From Silurus meridionalis (taxonomy: Eukaryota; Chordata; Actinopteri; Siluriformes; Siluridae), in contig NC_060893.1 of assembly GCF_014805685.1 (NCBI RefSeq), positions 17,355,025 to 17,419,024 on the forward strand: DNA of 64,000 nt, written 5' to 3'. Below, in pieces: positions 32,985 through 43,788 of this stretch. The translations under genes were made by a program, and so were the position numbers. Position 1 is the stretch's first letter, and each line of letters opens with the position of its first letter. The notes under the pieces were generated by a model. That model did not search any database. It was not told where the DNA came from and saw only the letters and a list, made by a program, of their open reading frames with translations.

Positions 32985-33925
32985 TGTACTATTTGAGTTC
33001 CAAATAGTACATACTATTGACATGGCAATTAATGTCATATTTAATTTTTTTTCTCAGTGCATTGAAATTCCTATTATCTTTCTCTTGCCACACAACTATA
33101 TAAATTTACATTTCTCGAGATTTGTGTGTTTTTTCCTGCCTTCTGTGACACCAACATTTTCTGAGGGCCCTGTGATTGGGTAAAGTCAAAACATTACTAT
33201 CTGTTACTTACCTTAATTGTATTATTGTATCACAGGTGTTACACGCATCTCTATGAGTTGGGACAGAAGCAGATCACTAGTAATGTGCAATTGATAGTTA
33301 TATAATATAATTATAAATATAAACACCACTGTGATGCTTTTTTTTCCTGCAGTGTTAATATTTAGAGACAGCAAATTGTCTCATGTAGCAATAGTGATTT
33401 TTATTCTCTCTTGCATTGTTTCTCTGGCTATAATACAAGCATACATTCTACATTAATCATTTAATCGGCCCCATGAGTCACCACCAGCCTGTTTTAGCCA
33501 CAAGCTTTCCATTTGGACAAGATTCTCTTGCGAATGCTGATGAAAGTGTGTTGTTTACTCGTTTCTCATCCCTATTTTATGGTAATGTGCAAGCTTTTAA
33601 GTGAACAAGCAAGGAGTGAGATGAGAGAGTGAAAGAGTCGCTGGCAGTGCTGCTTTGAATTCAAGCATTTGTTCAATGGCGCACACAGTTTTCTCCCTGG
33701 AAAACATTTTGTTGTCTGATTTTCACTCTTCTGTCCATAGTGGTGCAGATTAAACACTGCAGTTCTGGATTTGTTTGCAGATTACATGGTTGTTAACAGT
33801 TGGGAACTGACAACAACACAAGCATTTTTTATAGATTAACTTTGTGTATGTGTGTATAATTGTGCATGTGTTTGGCTTTAGGGTGTTTACCTTGGTCCAG
33901 TGGACATTTTCGGGTTCATTACAGT
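32985..33925. other. Unassigned DNA
   Basis: No gene or repeat family was recognised. Confidence 0.4.
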
Positions 33926-33929
33926 TCAT

Positions 33930-34120
33930 CGTTTACAAGCAGTAATGACATTAAAACTACTGAAAGGTGAAGTAAATAACAGTGACTATTTTGTTCTTAA
34001 AATTGATATGTTAGAAGCAGTAGAAATGGGCAGGCATAAGGATCTGAACAACTTTGACAAGGGCCAAACTGTAGTTGGTGCATGAATGTCGATTAGCTGG
34101 GAAAGAGATAGCACCAGTAT
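33930..34120 (+). pseudogene. Tc1-like transposase N-terminal scrap
   Basis: GGTGAAGTAAATAACAGTGA (33967-33986) is followed by a frame reading MGRHKDLNNFDKGQTVVGA at about 34026-34082, then a stop. This resembles the start of another Tc1 subfamily, whose proteins begin with MG(K/R)xKDLxxFDKGQ. Only about 20 residues are recognisable. No terminal repeat was identified. Confidence 0.45.
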
Positions 34121-34725
34121 ATACTATGATGGAGAAGATTAGTCTGTCAGAAGCATTGTGGAGATCTGGGCAATGTTTTGCAGGAAACTTTGTGAAAAAT
34201 CATAGTTACACACAGAGTAAACCCTTTCATCAGCATCAGTATTCCCTTATGGCAGTGGCCTCTTTAAGCAATAGAATATTCCCTGCTGCATGGAAATTTT
34301 TTTTTTCCATAACATAAAATGTCTACACTATTAATAAATAGATACATTGTGGCATTTTATCTATGATGTATTCTTGCCTCCTGCAACTTTTTTTGGGATA
34401 TTACTTCAGAGATCTTCTGTGACCCTGAGCAAGATAAATTGCTTACTGAAAATGAGTGATTGAGGTTTTCAAGTAGGATCAGGCAGAATGTATACAGAAT
34501 ACAATTTTGAGTAAGTTACTATTAATAATGCATGGAAGGAAAGGTTGAAGAATTGCTTTCTGATATTTGTACTTCAAGCTCAGCATACTCAATACAATAG
34601 AAAAAAATATATAAATGTAATACATAAATAAATAAATAAATAAATAAATAAACCTCTTTGGATGCAGTAGAATAAATTCCCCCCCCTTACCTGAACTAGG
34701 AGACCCAAACACAATGCTTCTGTGA
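34121..34725. other. Unassigned DNA with an (AAAT)n run
   Basis: An AAAT tetranucleotide run occupies about 34623-34652. The rest is AT-rich with no recognised feature. Confidence 0.5.
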
Positions 34726-34727
34726 AG

Positions 34728-34890
34728 GTCTCCAGGTTACCATGGTTCCCAGAGGGAACGAGACACTGCATTAACAACCGTGAATCATGTGTGTAATCAG
34801 TCCAATTTAAGGTGCGGCATCACTGGCAGGGTGACATCATGACCAGGAAGCTATAAAAGCACATGGAGTGAAACCAGCACTAGCTTGTGA
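34728..34890 (-). repeat. DIRS copy d terminal repeat (element 3' side)
   Basis: It runs from TCTCCAGGTTACCATGGTTC through GGTGACATCATGACCAGG to AAACCAGCACTAGCTTGTG. It is the inverted partner of 39760-39945. Confidence 0.8.
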
Positions 34891-34919
34891 AAGGGAAGGA
34901 AGCGCTGCAGGAATGCATG

Positions 34920-35045
34920 GATGCAGGCAGTTCATTTAATTGTATTGGAAATGCAGCATCTTGTTCCCTTGGGGAACCATAGTTACATATGTAAGCTGGA
35001 GACGTTCTACTTTAGAAACTTGAGCTGCGTCAACAACGTTTTGGG
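34920..35045 (-). repeat. DIRS internal complementary region
   Basis: The segment joins GCAGCATCTTGTTCCCTTGG, GGTTACATATGTAAGCTGGA-like tip sequence and CTTGAGCTGCGTCAACAACG. That puts both outer tips of the element back to back. In DIRS elements such a region, next to one terminal repeat, is thought to template completion of the ends and circle formation. A degenerate equivalent lies in copy c at 14675-14760. Confidence 0.7.
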
Positions 35046-36882
35046 AACGTAATAATGCCAGGCTGACCAATTCCTGACTCCGTCCCAGCGAGCCCTTTTC
35101 ACAACTCTAGGGAACTGCGTGACAGGAGAAAGGAGTACAGGTGTGGCCGAGGCTACGCCATGGCATCTGGCCCTAAAGGGGCTGGAGTAGTAAGGGAAAA
35201 CCAGAGGGGACAGTGCAATGTCTATTGAGTCGCAAACAGGTCTACCTATACTCTGTAAAATTTCTCCCAAATTTGCTCCACCACATCCAGATGGAGACAC
35301 CATTCCCCGGGCCTTGGCCCGTGCCTCAAGAGGGCGTCTGCTCCCTTGTTTAAGTGGCCTGGGATATACGCTGCCCTCAAGGTAAGCAGCTTCCCTTAGG
35401 CCCACAGGAGAATCTGACGTGCCAGCTTGTACAGGAGGCGAGATTGCAGACCCCCCCTTGTGGTTGATATAAGAGACCACAGAAGTGTTGTCCGAATGGA
35501 CTAACACATGGTAACTTTTGAGTTCTGGAAGGAAATGCTTCAGAGCTGGATGCACGGCCATTATCTCTAGGCAATTGATATGCCACCCTGGATGGGCCCT
35601 TCCCCATAGACTTTGGGTGGAGCATCCACTCATGACCACCCCCCCACTCTGTGAGTAAAGCATCTGCCAAAAGAATACATGATGACCAGGAACTTCCAAC
35701 ACGGGGCGAAGAGACAGGAACCTGGGATCTCTCCACACATCTAAGGCACCTAGGGCTTGCCACGTGACCTTGATTGTAATGGATTGCCCCTCTGAGAGAA
35801 CTCTCAGGTCCTGAGCCATCACTGGAGGGGTCTCATGTGCAGGAGGCCAAGAGGAACCACATTGGACGCTGCTGCCATCAGACCCAGCAATCGTTGAAAT
35901 TGCTTCACAGTGAGTGACTGGCCTTCTCTCTCTTTCTTGACGGTCATGGGGATGGATTTGATACGAGCAGGGGACAACTGCACCCACATAAGGGTTGAAT
36001 CCTATACTACGCCTAAATATGTGGTTCTCTGTGATGAAGAAAGCACCTCTTTTTTTTTTGGTATTCAGCCTTACCCCAGCTCCTTTATGTGTGCGAGAAT
36101 GACATCTTGATGCCAGACCACCAGCTGCTCTGATTGAGCCAATATTATCCAATCGTCGATATAATTTAAAATGCAAAAGCCCCAAAGTCTCCGCGGGACC
36201 AGTGCCACATCCACACATTTTATGAAGGTGTGGGTGAGAGGGCAAGACCTGGTATTGTAAGCTTTGGCCCCAAAAGCAAACCTCAGAAACTTCCTGTGAG
36301 CTGGAAGGATGGATACTTAAAAATATGCATCCTTCAGATCTATCGTAAAAAAACAAGTCCTCTGACCTGATTCAGGGCCAGCATCCTGAACCTGACTCTC
36401 AAAAGTGAGCGGTGCAGCTGACATAGATCCAGTATAATATGCAACCCTTCGTCCTTTTTGGGAACTATGAAGTACCAGCTGTAGAACCCAGACTCTCTGT
36501 ATGAAGGAAGGACCACCTCAATGGCCTTCTTTTTTAAGAGAGAATCTACTTCCTGTTCTATGACCAGATACTGCTTTGCCCCCACCAGGGTGGGGCACAC
36601 CCTGTTGAAACGAGGCGGACGAGACCCAAACTGAATCGTATAGCCTTTGTCTACAGTGTGCAGGCCCCACGAAGATACGTCTGGCAGAACCTCCCAGGCT
36701 GCTAGATAGTGTCTAAGAGAATCAGTCTCTCGATACTGATCTCTAGTATGCCTAGAGCCGGAGCTACACCCCGGTGCAGTGCTAGGGGCCTCCTGAGAGG
36801 CTGGAGCTGGCCGTGCCTGAAGCACTGAAAGTGGAAGGGTTAATAAACCAGTTCCCTGAGGGCACCGTATACTGAGGTGCAC
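35007..36882 (-). pseudogene. DIRS reverse transcriptase / RNase H remnant
   Basis: From 36882 the frame gives KGYTIQFGSRPPRFNRVCP, GAKQYLVIEQEVDSLLKKKA and RESGFYSWYFIVPKKDEGLH, the fingers/palm entry of DIRS RT. A frame change follows at about 36340-36360. In a third frame, FCILNYIDDWIILAQSEQL contains an intact YIDD catalytic box at 36152-36163. RNase H blocks HINCLEIMAVHPALKHFLPE and SDNTSVVSYINHKGGS lie at about 35440-35590. The sequence continues without a recombinase to 35007. A single long frame (36356-35007) covers much of this but is native only in parts. Confidence 0.8.
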
Positions 36883-37099
36883 AGCACCCCTTCCCAGCAG
36901 GGTCCCCAGGTGGTCCTGTATCAGGACTTTTTTCCAAAGCCCTTTTATTGAAGACGACAGTTCTCCGATCCGTCAGCTCCCGGGGAACTTAGCGAACTTA
37001 GGCCTAGCGCATCGCACAGGATCCCTAGCAGGGGGAGTGCATATCATGATGCTCTGCCTTTGCACCTCACAATGTCTGAAGGTGCTGGGTTGCGGTTGG

Positions 37100-37215
37100 G
37101 GCTGTGCCCTCCGAGCATCCCCATGTGGGAGAAATTGCTAGAACTCTACCTATCGCTTTTTGGCCTCCTGGAACCTATTCATGACTGTATAAACAGTGTC
37201 GCCGAACAGGCCAGT
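37100..37215 (-). pseudogene. DIRS ORF1 C-terminal scrap
   Basis: The minus strand reads LTGLFGDTVYTVMNRFQEAK and then QFLPHGDA. This is typical of the ORF1 C-terminus in fish DIRS elements. It abuts LINE sequence at about 37216, and the middle of ORF1 is absent from this copy. Confidence 0.6.
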
Positions 37216-37936
37216 CAGCGCCAGAGACTAGATTAGACTAGACTAAGTAAAGCTTTACTGTCTGGGTGTTCGAGTAAGTGCATAAATAAGCTTCAGTTAG
37301 TTCAGAATACAGCAGCAAGGGTACTAGATCTAGAAAATATGACCACATCACCCCTGTTGTAATCAGTCTACACTGGCTCCCAATTAAATCTCGCATTAAT
37401 TATAAAATACTACTACAGACGTATAAAGCACTTAACGGTCTCGCACCGCAGTATCTGAGTGAACTTCTGTACCGATATGATCCTTCACGCCTACAAAAAT
37501 CAAAAAGTGCAGGCTATTTGTTGGTACCTCAAATAATGCAGACTACAGCAGAGGGCATATCTTTCTCTTTTAAAGCCCCACAGATATGGAGCAGCCTTCC
37601 AATCAGTGTTCGGGACTCAGCCACAGTCTCAGTGTTCAAGTCTTTTATCAGTAGATTTTTTTCAGGTAAAGGAGCTATAATGGATATAGAGTGTTAGGTG
37701 AACTGGGATATTTGTATGCTGTTGTCCTCTAACTCTCACACGTTCACTCAGGTTTGTTGATGGTGGTGTGGTGGGTTGTCTCTTATCCCAGAGATCCCTC
37801 ATACCTGTGTTACCTTCTGATTCTCCCTTTTAGTTGCCATATTGAGTCTTGCCAGAGTCCCCAACTGCACAGTGTCCTTAACTTTCATACAACAATAAGG
37901 ACACATAATAATCCATGTCCTTCTCTTGTCACCCTG

Positions 37937-37979
<43 letters not shown>

Positions 37980-38475
37980 TTAAACATGCTCCTGAGGTTC
38001 CAGTGACCACTGTTCCTGCCCCTCTTCCCAGCTCGGATCTCCCACTTAGTCTTGGCCTGCCTCTGGATAGTGTTTTCTTCGATTGGAGGCCACTCTGTGC
38101 AGCTGTGGGATGGTTTATCATAAACGCCTTGGGTGGTTCCATTAAATTCTGAAGTAGTAATGGGAGCTTTGAGAATGGATTTTGACTGTAGTTAATGTCA
38201 ACGGTCTGCTACACTGACTCAGGACTACAGTTGCTCGGATCAACGTCACTGTACCCCGCTACATTGTTTATCTGTAATAAATGGACAGTCGGTGCAACCC
38301 AAGTGAAAATGGATTCCCTCTTGATTCTGGTTCCTTTTAAGGTTTCTTCCTTGTGCCATCTCTGCAAGTTTTGGCTTGCTAATCAGGGACAAACTTACAC
38401 TAATAAAGAACATCTTATCAATTTTTATCACCACATTATCTGTGTCAAGTTGCTTTGAGACAAAAATCATATCAA
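37216..38475 (+). mobile_element. L2/Rex1-type LINE 3' fragment 1
   Basis: On the plus strand, AARVL is followed after a decayed join by KYDHITPV-like residues, then SLHWLPIKSRINYKILLQTY, KALNGLAPQYLSELLYRYDP and APQIWSSLPISVRDSATVSV (37300-37650), the C-terminus of an L2/Rex1-clade RT protein ending near 37690. A long 3' UTR follows, with a (TC)n run at 37938-37977, GTTTCTTCCTTGTGCCATCT and GTTGCTTTGAGACAAAA at the 3' tip. The 5' part, including the RT active site, is missing. It lies inside DIRS ORF1, so it is younger than the DIRS copy. Confidence 0.75.
37938..37977 (+). repeat. (TC)n microsatellite
   Basis: About 20 pure TC units within the LINE 3' region. Confidence 0.95.
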
Positions 38476-38489
38476 CCATATTACAAAAA

Positions 38490-39262
38490 CAGCCTTCTTC
38501 CATCTTAGAAATGAAAAAGCTAAGAAAGCTAAGAAACATGTTGTCTATATCTGATGCAGAAAAGCTCGTCCATGCATTTATGACCTACAGACTGGACAAT
38601 TATAATGCATTACTAGGTGGATGTCCTGCATCATTAATAAACAAGCTACAGTTAGTCCAGATTGCAGCAGCCAGAGTCCTCACAGAGTAGAAAAAAGTTT
38701 TGAATCGAGTACAAACTGCTGCTACTTACTTAAAAAGTCCTAAATGGTTTGGCTCCCATGTATCTATCCAGTCTTCTAACACGCTCCTTGAGATCTCAAA
38801 ACACCGGAATTTTAGTAGTTCCTAGAATAGCAAAGTCCACTAGTCCATTGGACCTCTTTGTGTTTAAAAGCTCTGGCATGGAGAAGCTGGTGTTGGATCT
38901 ACTGTATGAAAATGTTGATCTATTTTATGAGCTGCTCAGTAGCTTCTGGTTCCATAATCACAAATGACTTTATAAGAGAGTAAAGGACATTACTTATAAT
39001 CTTACATTCAGGTGCTCATGTTAGTTCTCACTCTTCAGTGTTCTGTATTGTTTAAAGATTTATTATCACATTTCTGATATTACCCAAATGATGATGGGTT
39101 CCCCTTTTGAGTAGGGGTTCCTCTCAAGGCTTCTTCCTCATAACATCTAAGGGTTTTTTTCTTTGCCACAGGCTTGCTCATCAGGGATAAATACACATTG
39201 TTCACCTTAACTGTTAAATTCTGTAAAGCTGCTAAAGCACTATAGAAATAAACTTAACCTGA
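38490..39262 (+). mobile_element. L2/Rex1-type LINE 3' fragment 2
   Basis: A second 5'-truncated copy follows head to tail. KLRNMLSISDAEKLVHAFMT, YRLDNYNALLGGCPASLINK and LQLVQIAAARVLTE (to 38690) are the same protein region as in fragment 1. KWFGSHVSIQ-type residues and a second 3' UTR lead to TTTTTTTCTTTGCCACAGGC, GCTTGCTCATCAGGGATAAA and AAAGCACTATAGAAATAAA at 39233-39251. It may be a tandem insertion or a second independent insertion into the same target. Confidence 0.7.
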
Positions 39263-39700
39263 CCTGGCAGGTTGCAGGAAGTACTCGTCAAGCTTGCAGA
39301 ACGGGTGTGCTTTCTGCTGATCGGCAGGCTACTCAATGTCGAGTTTGGCGATGGTTTGGGTCCAATAATTCCTCATACAGGAATGGCTAAGGGGTGTGTC
39401 TGAGGGCTGCTCAGAGGAAGAGAGTCAGAGCAGCACGCTCTTGTCGCAAAGGAAAGAAACCGCCGAAAGGAATGCTTTCGAACCATGCGAAAGAATGCTG
39501 GACATAGCAGGTGAGGAAGGGGAAAAAAGGCAACCCTGCAGGAGCGGAGCGCTCGCATCGACATGTGAGCGCAATGTGTGCAGTTGGCTCCCTCAAGAAC
39601 CGACCTAGCATGCTTCACTCCCAAACAAGCAACACATAGGCTGTGTGTATCCTCCCCCATAATATAGTGTCGGCAAGGAGGAATACACAGCCAAAAGTTT
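39262..39700 (-). pseudogene. DIRS ORF1 N-terminal part, copy d
   Basis: The minus strand reads CLGVKHARSVLEGANCTHCA and then, nearer the LINE, TIAKLDIE, stop, PADQQKAHPFCKLDEYFLQP. These are the same two ORF1 blocks seen in copies a and b. A stop within the second block and the LINE junction at 39262 terminate it. Confidence 0.7.
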
Positions 39701-39759
39701 TTTTTTTTTTTTTGCTAGTCGCTTTCATTTTCTTAATTTCTTTTTATGGATATACACAC

Positions 39760-39945
39760 ACACATAGCACTTCCTGAACAAACAGTAGCTAGTGCCGGTT
39801 TCACTCAATGTTTTTTTTTTTTTTTATAGCTCCTGGTCATGACGTCACCTCGTTGCTGACACCACGCTTTCCATTCGACCGATTGCACACGTGATTCAGA
39901 GCGTGGACAACCCAGAAGAATGCAGCTCGAGTTTCTGAAGGGGAA
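39760..39945 (-). repeat. DIRS copy d terminal repeat (element 5' side)
   Basis: GCCGGTTTCACTCAATG, CTCCTGGTCATGACGTCACC and CACACGTGATTCAGAGCGTG form the same inverted repeat as in copies a and b. The outer tip is near GAGTTTCTGAAGGGGAACAA. Confidence 0.8.
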
Positions 39946-39964
39946 CAAAGAAAGCTCCATGAAG

Positions 39965-40214
39965 ATATAATTTACTTGGGTTATAGTGGAAGATGTTAAG
40001 TGGCCTGTTATAGAGCTCTGACCTCAAGTCTAACATCTTTGGGATTAATTGAAATGCTGACTGCACTCTATAGTATACTTTGCACTATGTTCCCAGAGAG
40101 CGGAGGTTATTATAATAAGTAGGAAGCAAATGGCAATATCATTGCAAATGGGAAATAAATGTGGAATTGGATGTTCAAAAAGCACATGCCCACAAACCTT
40201 TGTCCATTTAATGT
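39965..40214 (+). mobile_element. Tc1/mariner remnant, 3' half
   Basis: AATGCTGACTGCACTC, GAGGTTATTATAATAA, GGATGTTCAAAAAGCACAT and the end TTTGTCCATTTAATG parallel the 3' half of the element at 18727-19262. No coding sequence is left. Confidence 0.5.
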
Positions 40215-41504
40215 ATTTAAACTGTCATTTTCTTGCTATGCAGCCAAACCTCTAGACCTAGAACTGTCTAGTGTAGCAAATTTAGCTTGCAAAAAAGGAA
40301 ATATTTATGAGAAATTATAACAGGTTATAATTACTCCTAAATATTTAAATTAAGTTAAATTAACGGTAATAGAATTAACGTTACAATTATTTGGTCTGTT
40401 TCACAAAACAAACAGTATAATCTTTTATTAATTCTATAAAAGGGGTATCTTCCTGGCCAAGAAAGATGTGACCCCCCTTTACTTTAAACAATACAATTAA
40501 TAGAGCATGTGGTTAAGATCAAATTTCGCAGGAACTTTGAAAGGTGAGCGGCATTCAGATACAATCACTTATGACAAACACAGCATAAAAACTAACTACA
40601 CAAACATACAAAAGAAAGGGAAAAAAATAAAATAAAAATCAAGGAAACAAAAAGTTAAGAATAGGTAAAAGGAGAAAGAGAAGGAAAAAGAAGAAAGAGA
40701 GAGAAAGAAAGAAAAGGAATGGCAAGCTTAACTTCAAAATAACCACAACCTAAACGAGAATCATCAAGAAATTTCAATTCACCTTAAAAATAAGGGGCTT
40801 GAGCTTAATCACGCATTTAGACTGGTTGCTAAAATGATTACTTGCATTAGTTACTTTGTTGCTGCACAAGAGGCCAGATGTGGTAGACAAAGGGAATTCT
40901 TGAAGAGTCTGTTAGGAGGCAGTTAGATGTTCTTCAAGGTTCTCCTGAAGATCAAAAAAGGAGAGGTTCTTGAAGGTAAAGCTTGCTGGACGATCTGCCT
41001 CAAAGGGTTTGGGTCCCGTCTCAGAGAAGAGGTTCTAAACAACAATTGGTGGGGTTCATGACATTTTGAAGGGTACCGAGCCACACCATCTTTGGTAGAA
41101 TGGCCAATGCCAGGCATGATTTTTTCTCAGGGAGAAACTTCCTTTGTTCATTTGTGGGGGGTATTACGTGTTCATGCTTGTTTTGGAGAACTTAAAGTTG
41201 TATCCAAAGTGTATTAAAACAGTATGGTACACTTATGATTATATAAAATGTTTGAAAAATAATAAACAAATAATTTTGTGATCATTTTGATATTAAGCAT
41301 GAAAAGAAAAGACAACATTAAAGCAGAGGTACATTAATATACCAGGATATGAGCATTTAAGGTATAACGTGTGTGTGTTTGTGAGTTTTGAGAGTGGATT
41401 GTTTTATGGTTTGAGGGTCCCTGTGAAGTCAACCAGCGAAACAAAGGGAGGTTATCTGGCTTTACGTCTTCTGGGATGGTGGGGAGAGGTATAGAGACTG
41501 GCTT
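40215..41504. other. Unassigned DNA
   Basis: An A/G-rich tract (GAAA/GAGA motifs) lies at about 40670-40720. Otherwise no gene or repeat family was recognised. Confidence 0.4.
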
Positions 41505-42643
41505 GTGTAATCATTTGAATGCTCCTTTTAAGATAGCTAGAGAGGTCAGGGATTATCTTGTTTTGACACTGTGGTACGAAGACCCTCCCAATAGAGGTGT
41601 AAACCATGGTGCTTGTACTTTGAGTGAACTGCAAATGTTAAAGGTTAAAAGGAATACCTGGGACATGAAATCTAAAAGACACTAGCCAGACCTTACACTA
41701 GAATGGCAGAATATCCAGAACTCTTATACAGAAGATAATTCAAACTGTTTATATATTTAACATCTGTGGGATGATAAATATAATATAAATTATTGGGAAA
41801 ATAAATAAGGAAGTTATAAATAATGGCTTCATGCAAGCAGAATGTGCTTAAAGTTTTTACAAACTTAAACAGGAGATAATAAATTCAGCAGAGCATTAGA
41901 CCTTTACTGCAACTCCCCTGTTAGGCAAAACAGAGAAAAAATAAATAAGCTGAAATGCTGAAGTTAATAAAAACATTTTCACATTTAGTGTATGTGTGTT
42001 TGTGTTTTTGTGAGAGAGAGAGAGAGAGAGAGAACCCAAATTAAGCCACTCACTGCTGCTTATCTCAACAAACACCACAGTCTACCGGAACAACAGAAAA
42101 GTGTTCATTAGTAGTACAATCTAAATTAGTTAAATTAATTTAGACACCACATGAACAAAAGTTTTGGGACACCTGATGTTTCCAGCCATATGTGGTTCTT
42201 CCCCAAACTGTCACTAACAAGCAGGAGGCACAAGATTGTATAGCATGTCTGTGGATACAGTAGAATTAAATTTTCCCTTTGCTTGAACTAGGAGGCGCAA
42301 ACATGTTCCAGCTTGGCAGTCTCCCTGTGCACAAAGCCAGCTCCATTAAGATATGGTTTAAATGCTGTAAATTAAGAATGCTTTTAAAAACAGAAGTGGT
42401 AATAGTTTATTTTTTTTATCAGTTAACAACATGGAAAGCAAATGAATAGAAGAGAATCCGAATAAAATAAAATCAATATTTGTTGTGACCACTGTTTCTC
42501 TGCAAGACAGCATCAATTCTTCTAGGTACAGTTGTATACAGGTTGTTGAGTAAAACACAATACACTTCAAACTGCGTTATTTCCGCCTAGTGTTTATTCA
42601 TTTTCCAGCTATTCATGGCAATGTTGAGAAAAGAAAATAAAAC
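41505..42643 (+). repeat. Tandem duplication, unit 1 (1139 bp)
   Basis: This unit is repeated immediately at 42644-43788. Both begin GTGTAATCATTTGAATGC. The left edge is preceded by GGCTT and the right edge of unit 2 is followed by GTGTCACC, so GTGT is shared at all junctions. It contains a (GA)11 run at about 42012-42033 and a Tc1-type 5' half at 42141-42370. Confidence 0.95.
42141..42370 (+). mobile_element. Tc1/mariner remnant, 5' half (unit 1)
   Basis: GAACAAAAGTTTTGGGACAC, TTCCAGCCATATGTGGTTC and TGCACAAAGCCAGCTCCATT parallel the 5' half of 18727-19262. The element is cut after ATATGGTTTAAATGC. It lies inside the duplicated unit and is therefore present again at 43284-43513. Confidence 0.55.
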
Positions 42644-43788
42644 GTGTAATCATTTGAATGCTCCTTTTAAGATAGCTAGAGAGGTCAGGGATTATCTTGT
42701 TTTGACACTGTGGTACGAAGACCCTCCCAATAGAGGTGTAAACCATGGTGCTTGTACTTTGAGTGAACTGCAAATGTTAAAGGTTAAAAGGAATACCTGG
42801 GACATGAAATCTAAAAGACACTAGCCAGACCTTACACTAGAATGGCAGAATATCCAGAACTCTTATACAGAAGATAATTCAAACTGTTTATATATTTAAC
42901 ATCTGTGGGATGATAAATATAATATAAATTATTGGGAAAATAAATAAGGAAGTTATAAATAATGGCTTCATGCAAGCAGAATGTGCTTAAAGTTTTTACA
43001 AACTTAAACAGGAGATAATAAATTCAGCAGAGCATTAGACCTTTACTGCAACTCCCCTGTTAGGCAAAACAGAGAAAAAATAAATAAGCTGAAATGCTGA
43101 AGTTAATAAAAACATTTTCACATTTAGTGTATGTGTGTTTGTGTTTTTGTGAGAGAGAGAGAGAGAGAGAGAGAGAACCCAAATTAAGCCACTCACTGCT
43201 GCTTATCTCAACAAACACCACAGTCTACCGGAACAACAGAAAAGTGTTCATTAGTAGTACAATCTAAATTAGTTAAATTAATTTAGACACCACATGAACA
43301 AAAGTTTTGGGACACCTGATGTTTCCAGCCATATGTGGTTCTTCCCCAAACTGTCACTAACAAGCAGGAGGCACAAGATTGTATAGCATGTCTGTGGATA
43401 CAGTAGAATTAAATTTTCCCTTTGCTTGAACTAGGAGGCGCAAACATGTTCCAGCTTGGCAGTCTCCCTGTGCACAAAGCCAGCTCCATTAAGATATGGT
43501 TTAAATGCTGTAAATTAAGAATGCTTTTAAAAACAGAAGTGGTAATAGTTTATTTTTTTTATCAGTTAACAACATGGAAAGCAAATGAATAGAAGAGAAA
43601 TCCGAATAAAATAAAATCAATATTTGTTGTGACCACTGTTTCTCTGCAAGACAGCATCAATTCTTCTAGGTACAGTTGTATACAGGTTGTTGAGTAAAAC
43701 ACAATACACTTCAAACTGCGTTATTTCCGCCTAGTGTTTATTCATTTTCCAGCTATTCATGGCAATGTTGAGAAAAGAAAATAAAAAC
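42644..43788 (+). repeat. Tandem duplication, unit 2 (1145 bp)
   Basis: It is nearly identical to unit 1. The differences I can see are (GA)13 instead of (GA)11, one extra A in GAGAAATCC at about 43600, and one extra A in the terminal ATAAAAACG. Such length changes in simple runs are the fastest to accumulate, so the duplication is very recent or an assembly artefact. Confidence 0.95.
43284..43513 (+). mobile_element. Tc1/mariner remnant, 5' half (unit 2)
   Basis: This is the duplicate of 42141-42370, carried along by the tandem duplication rather than by transposition. Confidence 0.55.

Larger units (their letters stand above)
34728..39950 (-). mobile_element. DIRS-type element, copy d, split by LINE debris
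   Basis: This is the longest DIRS copy. In element orientation (minus strand): terminal repeat (39945-39760), ORF1 start (39700-39262), two LINE 3' fragments inserted on the opposite strand (39262-37216), ORF1 end (37215-37100), RT and RNase H (36882-35400), internal complementary region (35045-34920), and terminal repeat (34890-34728). The tyrosine recombinase that should lie between RNase H and the internal region is missing. Frameshifts and stops are present, so it is inactive, but its domain order and repeats make it the best reference copy in the window. Confidence 0.85.

Noticed and set aside
35007..36356. A single 449-codon frame as one protein
   Set aside because: Only parts of it (RNase H and adjacent blocks) are in the native DIRS frame. 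The catalytic YIDD lies in another frame, so this is a mosaic of native and out-of-frame sequence.
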